Source: Boswellia sacra
Lineage: Eukaryota; Streptophyta; Magnoliopsida; Sapindales; Burseraceae
Length of the DNA: 64,000 bases
Assembly (NCBI GenBank): GCA_013180625.2
Contig: SNVD02006942.1
Span: 2,108,001-2,172,000 of the forward strand
Reading direction: 5' to 3'
Shown piece by piece: positions 58,743 through 64,000 of the stretch. The translations under genes and the position numbers were made by a program. Within the stretch, counting starts at the first letter, position 1, and every line of letters starts with the position of its first letter. Below the pieces are notes generated by a model. That model did not search any database, was not told the DNA's origin, and saw only the letters and a program-made list of their open reading frames with translations.

Positions 58743-58943
58743 CGGAAAATATATTTACAACTAACTTTTTTTAACTAACTTTTTATGTAAACATTTAAAA
58801 AAAAGAAACTTTATTTTTAACGCCACTTCGAACCTTTTTAACGGCCCTTCGAAATTTAAACCGAACCATTTGGCATTTCACGGCATGACTCGACCCATTT
58901 GTGCGGCGTACGCAACGGTCATATTTCAACTACATCACGTAAA
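57121..58943. other. Intergenic region before EXO5
   Basis: AT-rich sequence with no supportable gene. An AT dinucleotide run lies at about 58713-58741. The last 100 bases are less AT-rich and probably hold the EXO5 leader. Confidence 0.45.
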
Positions 58944-61900
58944 ATGATGTCCGAGTCACCCGCCGATTCAACAGGAACTATTAAAAATTTAGTACCGGAG
59001 ATCCCAATCGAGATCGTGAGCGAAGAGGAGATGGCTCTGATTGATGCAGCTTTAGCAGCAGCTGGCTGCTCACTCTCTTCCTCTACAATCTCTGCAATTT
59101 GTTCTCCTTCTCGCTTTCAAAGAAACGCGAGGTCTATATCATCCATTACTGTACTCTCGCAACGGAGTTTGTCGGGTTGCAGTCAACCCGATATTGAGGA
59201 TTCGGGTGATTTGGGGATGACCCAGAAGAGGAAAACGGTTCCCAAGTCGTTACTGGAACAGTTCAGGAAGAACAGATGCTTATCTGTTACTGACTTAACT
59301 GGCTCGGTATGCACCTTTTGTTGCTTTTATTCTAATCGTGTCTGATTCCATAATTCTACATATATAATTAACTGTACAACATAACCCATACTATGCATGA
59401 CGACGTTGCTTCAAATTCATTGGACGAGCAATTACCACATTATTTATTAACAAATCTTTTATTTATTTATTTTTATCATTTTTATCTATCCAATGAAATT
59501 AATTTGTGACATATCAGTTGGTAGTATGAATTAAATTGTATATATGTATAGCATTATTAATTTCTTTTGCGGGTATTTGTGTTTTTTAATTTAAATTTTT
59601 TTTTTGGGAAATGGGTTGGATTGCTTCTGCTTTTTTCACTAGTTGTAGATGAAATGATCAGTTTGACTCTGCTTTTTTTTTTTTGTTTCTTTAGCTTAAC
59701 TTTGAAGACTTTGATTTTGTTGAAATGTGTTAGTTTAGTTTGATGATGTGTTGGGCTTCAACTAACTCCAGCTGGACTTTAAGTTTCATTCTGAACTTTT
59801 GTGGTTACAATATTTACAATAATTAGAAATTGATACAATTATCTTTCTTGATGCTTTATTCCTGCTTGTATGTGATTTATTTGGTTTAATTATATTGGTT
59901 TTGTTTGCTGAAAGTATATTTTGTTGAACTTGGAATATAACACGAACCACAATTTCACCTCCTTCTTTGCTCAATGGATTTTGCTGTGTCCAGCCCCAGC
60001 CGAATCCCCCTTAATTGTCTTTGCTTTATTGGCCTTCAAACTTGGTCAACTTTAGTGATTCTTTCAGCCATAGTTTATTTGCATTGTATAGCTGTGTGAA
60101 TGTTGTTTCAAATGCCAAGTTTATAGTAATATGGTTTTACGAGGCTAAGACAATGTCCTTTAAACTGACAGAGAGACTGAGTTGCAAATTTGGTTTTTCT
60201 TGTTCATTTTTCGTATTGACTACAGGAATGGTGTGAAAAACAAATGGAATTTAGTCTCCGCTTTGGCCGAAAAAGGGTCAATGAAGCTATGCGAAGAGGC
60301 CATGCTCGCCATGAAAAACTTGAAGAAGAGGTACACTTTCAAACACAATAATTGTCATTAACTTTTTACCATGCTTTCCTTGTTGCCTTTAATATAATAC
60401 TACTACTAGCTTAAAATCGATGCATTCTTTATCATCTTCTTGAACAAGATTGACAATGAATAATATGTAACTTTTTCTCATTGTGCAAATACGGTGACTT
60501 GGTAGCATGTCAAGCAATGGCATTCAGATATGTCACTACAGACTTAATCAACCTCTCAAATTAGTTTTCCTTATGTTCTTGTGGAAGCCTGTATAAGGGA
60601 TATTATTGAACTTCTTTATGTACCATATGCACTTCTCTGGCACCGAATCAAACTCTTTGTTATCATCTTCCATGTCCTCTTATGCACACTGGGTATAATT
60701 TCTGATCTTGATTTTTGCAGGTCACTAGAAAAGTCAAGATCCGGGTCCAGTCATCTGAAGATGCATGGGCTATTAAATTCCTTAATTTCATAAATGGCGT
60801 GAATCAATTATTGTTTGAAGGATTAACACGTGAAGTGCCACTGTAAGTTCGCTGATTTGAGGTTACTTCGAAATTCAATCTTTCACTTCTCATGGTTTAG
60901 GTTGTTCTCAACTCTCCACATGGCTGTTGATATCTTTGAAATACTAATTGATTGATTAAATATTTGGCTACAAAGAGGCATTGGCTACAATTGAGTGCTA
61001 AGTTCTTGATGCAGAGATAAATAGCATGTTAGGTTTATCCTGCCGATGGAGTTTGTTTTCTTCTTCAGAAATTTGACTACATATGAAATTCTTTATTGGT
61101 GTGTTTAGTTTGGAGGCTTCTTCTACCCTTCAAATTTTGACTGAAAATGCACCCCGATTCCTCTCAATAGTGGAAGTTGAAGCCTTGATTTCTAATTTTT
61201 TTATTTCTTCTTGCTGATTGACTATAGTTGATTATAAAATCAGATATGGCTTTATAGAAGGTGTATGGATGGTGGGTGTGATTGATGAGATACGGATGCC
61301 TGCAAAAGAAACTGATAGAAACCCTATATTAGTGGACACAAAGACTCGTGTGCGAGATACACTCCCTGCTGAATCACAAAGAAGAAACGGAAGGTATGCA
61401 TATACTTGTTGGCTTCTGTTTGAATGTGATTGGGAAGAGGATCTGTTTTTTAATACATCAGAATCTGTTTTGATGTTGTTAAGCTAATTTCTAATTTTCT
61501 TACTTCACTTCTTAAAGGACTATTTATCCTCATGACTTGCATATATATTTTGGCAGGCTTCAGCTAATGTGCTACAAGTATATGTGGGACAATTTAGGAG
61601 GTGGTAATTTTCCATCCAGGCAGTTTTTCAATTTCTTTTCCCTGAATCCTGATTATGTATTGTCCAAAGAAATAAGAGAAAGCACTGCCAATGCGGGTTG
61701 TCCAGCGAAGGTGAAACTTCTCTTTTCTTTTTGAGTTAATTCATTTTGAGATGCAAGATTCGTTTCTATGGTTTATGATGATTATTCCTGTAAAATCTTG
61801 AGATAAAATTTGAAAAGATATGAAGCTGAGTTATGAAACTCGGGGTTCCTTTTTTTATTTTTTTTTAATCTTTAAATTTGAGCAAATTAAATAGGTTATC

Positions 61901-62854
61901 TTTCTCTTGGCAAAATCATTTATTGCTTTTCATTCCGGTAGTCTGGTTCGTCAATAGACATTTGGTTTAGTATCGAACATTCTTCTATCAACTGAATGGC
62001 AATGAATCATCTGAGAATTAAGATGTGGAAAACAGTAAAAAAATTTTAGTATAATATTTGATGTAAAGCTCTCATATTTGCTTTTCGTTTCATTTTGGCT
62101 GTGCAGACCCTTGATGACATGGTAAGATTTTATCAAAATACATGGAACATGCTGCCTCCTGCTGACACCAAGCTGATACTCAGGTAAGCAGAAAAATTAT
62201 CTTAAATGTTTGCTATTTTGATGAAAGGTATTCACTCATTTATGATAATCTCAACATCTCTGCCCTGAAATTTCTTCCCAAGCAGCATTTAAAAGTCTTG
62301 AACTTTTATAACAGTTTTAATAGGCTTAACAGGAATTATATATGGAAAATACTTTTATTTGAAGCTTTACATGTAGCTGGTACGCTCTGACAGATGGATA
62401 AAAAATTTATATATTTTATTTCTAAAACCAAATTTGCATTCAATATGCCAATTATATCACAAAACTGGTTGTGTATGGCATTACGTAAAAGCTATTCTTG
62501 GTGATCTTGATATGTCAGACTTATGCTTCATGCAAGTGGAAAATATTTCAACTACGAACTTGTTAAAATTTTTGCTGCAATACTTACATTTAGTTGCTTT
62601 GGAACAGATACGAGTTTCAAAATAATCAGTCACTGCTTGCTGAAGAAAATTTTTCTTATGATCATGATTGGCTCAAGGGTCAAATTCAAGCTTGTCTTGA
62701 ATTCTGGCAGGGTGGGCGAGAAGCCAGTTATGTTCCAGGGGAAGAGAGTTGGAAATGTAATTTTTGTCAGTTTGCAGAAGCGTGCCCTGCAAATCCAAAG
62801 CCAGAAAGCACACCGGATTCCTCACAGACCGAATCTAATAGCACTCCAAGCTAG
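58944..62854 (+). CDS. EXO5: Exonuclease V (EXO5), Fe-S single-strand DNA exonuclease
   Basis: Processes single-stranded DNA ends in repair. Exons: 58944-59306, 60226-60330, 60721-60842, 61244-61393, 61557-61710, 62107-62183, 62608-62854; 1218 nt, 405 aa, GT-AG throughout. The N-terminus (to about residue 110) is variable, with [19 protein letters not shown] typical of plant homologues. The PD-(D/E)XK nuclease core has D211 in GVIDEI, D228-T-K230 in LVDTKTR, and Q249-xxx-Y253 in LQLMCYKY. The four cluster cysteines are visible: C124 (SEWCEKQ), then C374, C377 and C383 ([12 protein letters not shown]), the layout of a 4Fe-4S cluster as in AddB/Dna2-type nucleases. Family members are annotated as chloroplastic; I see no strong transit peptide here. 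The start is the first ATG in frame, with a second ATG directly after it. Confidence 0.95.
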
Positions 62855-63095
62855 AAAGCAAAGCTGACATTATTTCCTTGTATTATTAGGATTAGCTTTC
62901 CCCAATCTACAACCATTCTAGCTTTCAGCAAAGAAGCTGCAAATTTTTATACAAGCTTCTTTGGTATTCCTGTAGTTATTTATGTATTATTTCTGTATGT
63001 ATATTGGCATCTGCTGTAGATTTTGATTATTTGTTGCTGTAAAACTCAAGCTAATCAATCATTTAATTCTTAAATTGTTGTATCAATCGTTGTCA

Positions 63096-63130
<35 letters not shown>

Positions 63131-64000
63131 TTTTCTACATTGAGAAACAAATGCAAGTTTCATAGATGATCCAATTCTTGTATTTTATGGAAAATGTTGG
63201 CAATGTGCCCATGTATAGAAGATAAATTTATTATTATATCTATACTTGCAAAATTGTCTAAGAAAATGAAAATCAATAATAAGTTTCTTCTTTCCCCCCG
63301 ACAAAAATTACAACTTCAAAACCAATCCAAACTGAAAAAAGAATAGTAACCACTATAAAAAATGATCACGGTAAAACAACCATCTTTTTAAGATCTTTAA
63401 AAGATTAGGAGAAAACACTAAATATAAAGGTTGTATTGAAAAATAATAGGTTCAAAATTTTTTTATCGGTAATACAAAACCTACAATTTATATATAATTT
63501 AAATTCTATGATTTAATATAATAATTTATATGATAAAATATTGTCAGAGAGACGTATTCTTAATTTTTCTCTCTCTCTCTCTCTGATAAATTTTTGTTAT
63601 ATGATCTGATATATCAGATCGGATTATAGTTAGATTATAACCATACTGTTTTCTTTATTAAGTTTGTCAGCGACTTTGCAAGTCAAAACGATGGCCCATT
63701 TACTCGTTGGCTCGACCGTTGGCTCGTAGAGGCCTTTAACATGTCAGACGGCCTTTAACATGTCAGACTATCGGTTCATTAGCTAAGCAATTAAAATTTT
63801 TTAAGATTTGCGTATTTTCGAACGCACGATCAACATGGGTCATTTTTGTATTACCCCTTGTTCTTTTCACAAATGACCACCAAGATCACACAGTGGTCAT
63901 TTTTTTATAAAATAAAATCAATTGAAACCACCTTCTCTAGTAGTAGCTTTTGCTCTGTTCAAATTCTTCCCCGTCATTCTAGTACCTCGTTTCCTTTGAA
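62855..64000. other. EXO5 3' region and intergenic DNA
   Basis: Contains a CT microsatellite at 63100-63128, a shorter CTCT run at 63570-63584, a direct duplication GGCCTTTAACATGTCAGAC at 63731-63749 and 63750-63768, and otherwise AT-rich sequence. No gene supported up to the window end. Confidence 0.5.

Overview
This is a nuclear segment from a eudicot plant, probably a woody rosid. I cannot prove the genus, though the style of introns and repeats would fit Citrus. The reasons are AT-rich intergenic DNA, GT-AG introns in nearly every gene, plant-specific families (SIZ1, PPR, PDIL5, vicilin-like cupin), TATA and telo-box promoter motifs, and small hAT-type transposons. There is no operon structure, CRISPR array or sign of prokaryotic DNA. 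Exon limits below were placed by hand from splice dinucleotides, reading-frame continuity and remembered family sequences.

Layout from left to right: (1) 922-8573, minus: the first 12 coding exons of the SUMO E3 ligase SIZ1, running off the left edge. A 1.4-kb hAT-like element lies in one intron and an 86-bp tandem repeat in another. (2) 12428-15243, plus: 20S proteasome beta-7 subunit PBG1, six exons, 248 aa. (3) 15.2-30.6 kb: gene-poor DNA with tandem duplications, a GA-rich minisatellite, a probable solo LTR, and one small unrecognised gene (70 aa, 22774-22986). That gene has a frameshifted relic at 28987-29225, and between the two lie several diverged copies of other local sequence. (4) 30970-32411, minus, and 43323-44758, plus: two eEF1A genes pointing away from each other. 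Between them lie SNAPc subunit 1 (SNAP43; 36339-38314, plus), two direct copies of a 1.3-kb non-coding segment on either side of it, and a mitochondrial-type PPR gene (41199-42434, minus) that is head-to-head with the right eEF1A. (5) 46059-48996, minus: PDI-like 5-1 thioredoxin protein. (6) 50975-53309, minus: vicilin-like cupin, 507 aa. (7) 53.4-58.9 kb: transposon-rich DNA with a long inverted repeat and two GC-rich hAT-type MITEs that have perfect 8-bp target duplications, one carrying two tRNA-like segments. (8) 58944-62854, plus: exonuclease V (EXO5), seven exons, 405 aa.

The genes are a mix of housekeeping functions (protein turnover, translation, snRNA transcription, ER folding, organelle RNA processing, DNA repair) with one seed-storage-type gene, and they do not form a pathway. 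The best candidates for something undescribed are the small-protein locus with its decayed relative, the eEF1A pair whose coding exons and intron stay almost identical while the UTR introns differ, and the MITE with two tRNA-like segments. I found no convincing new multi-gene system.
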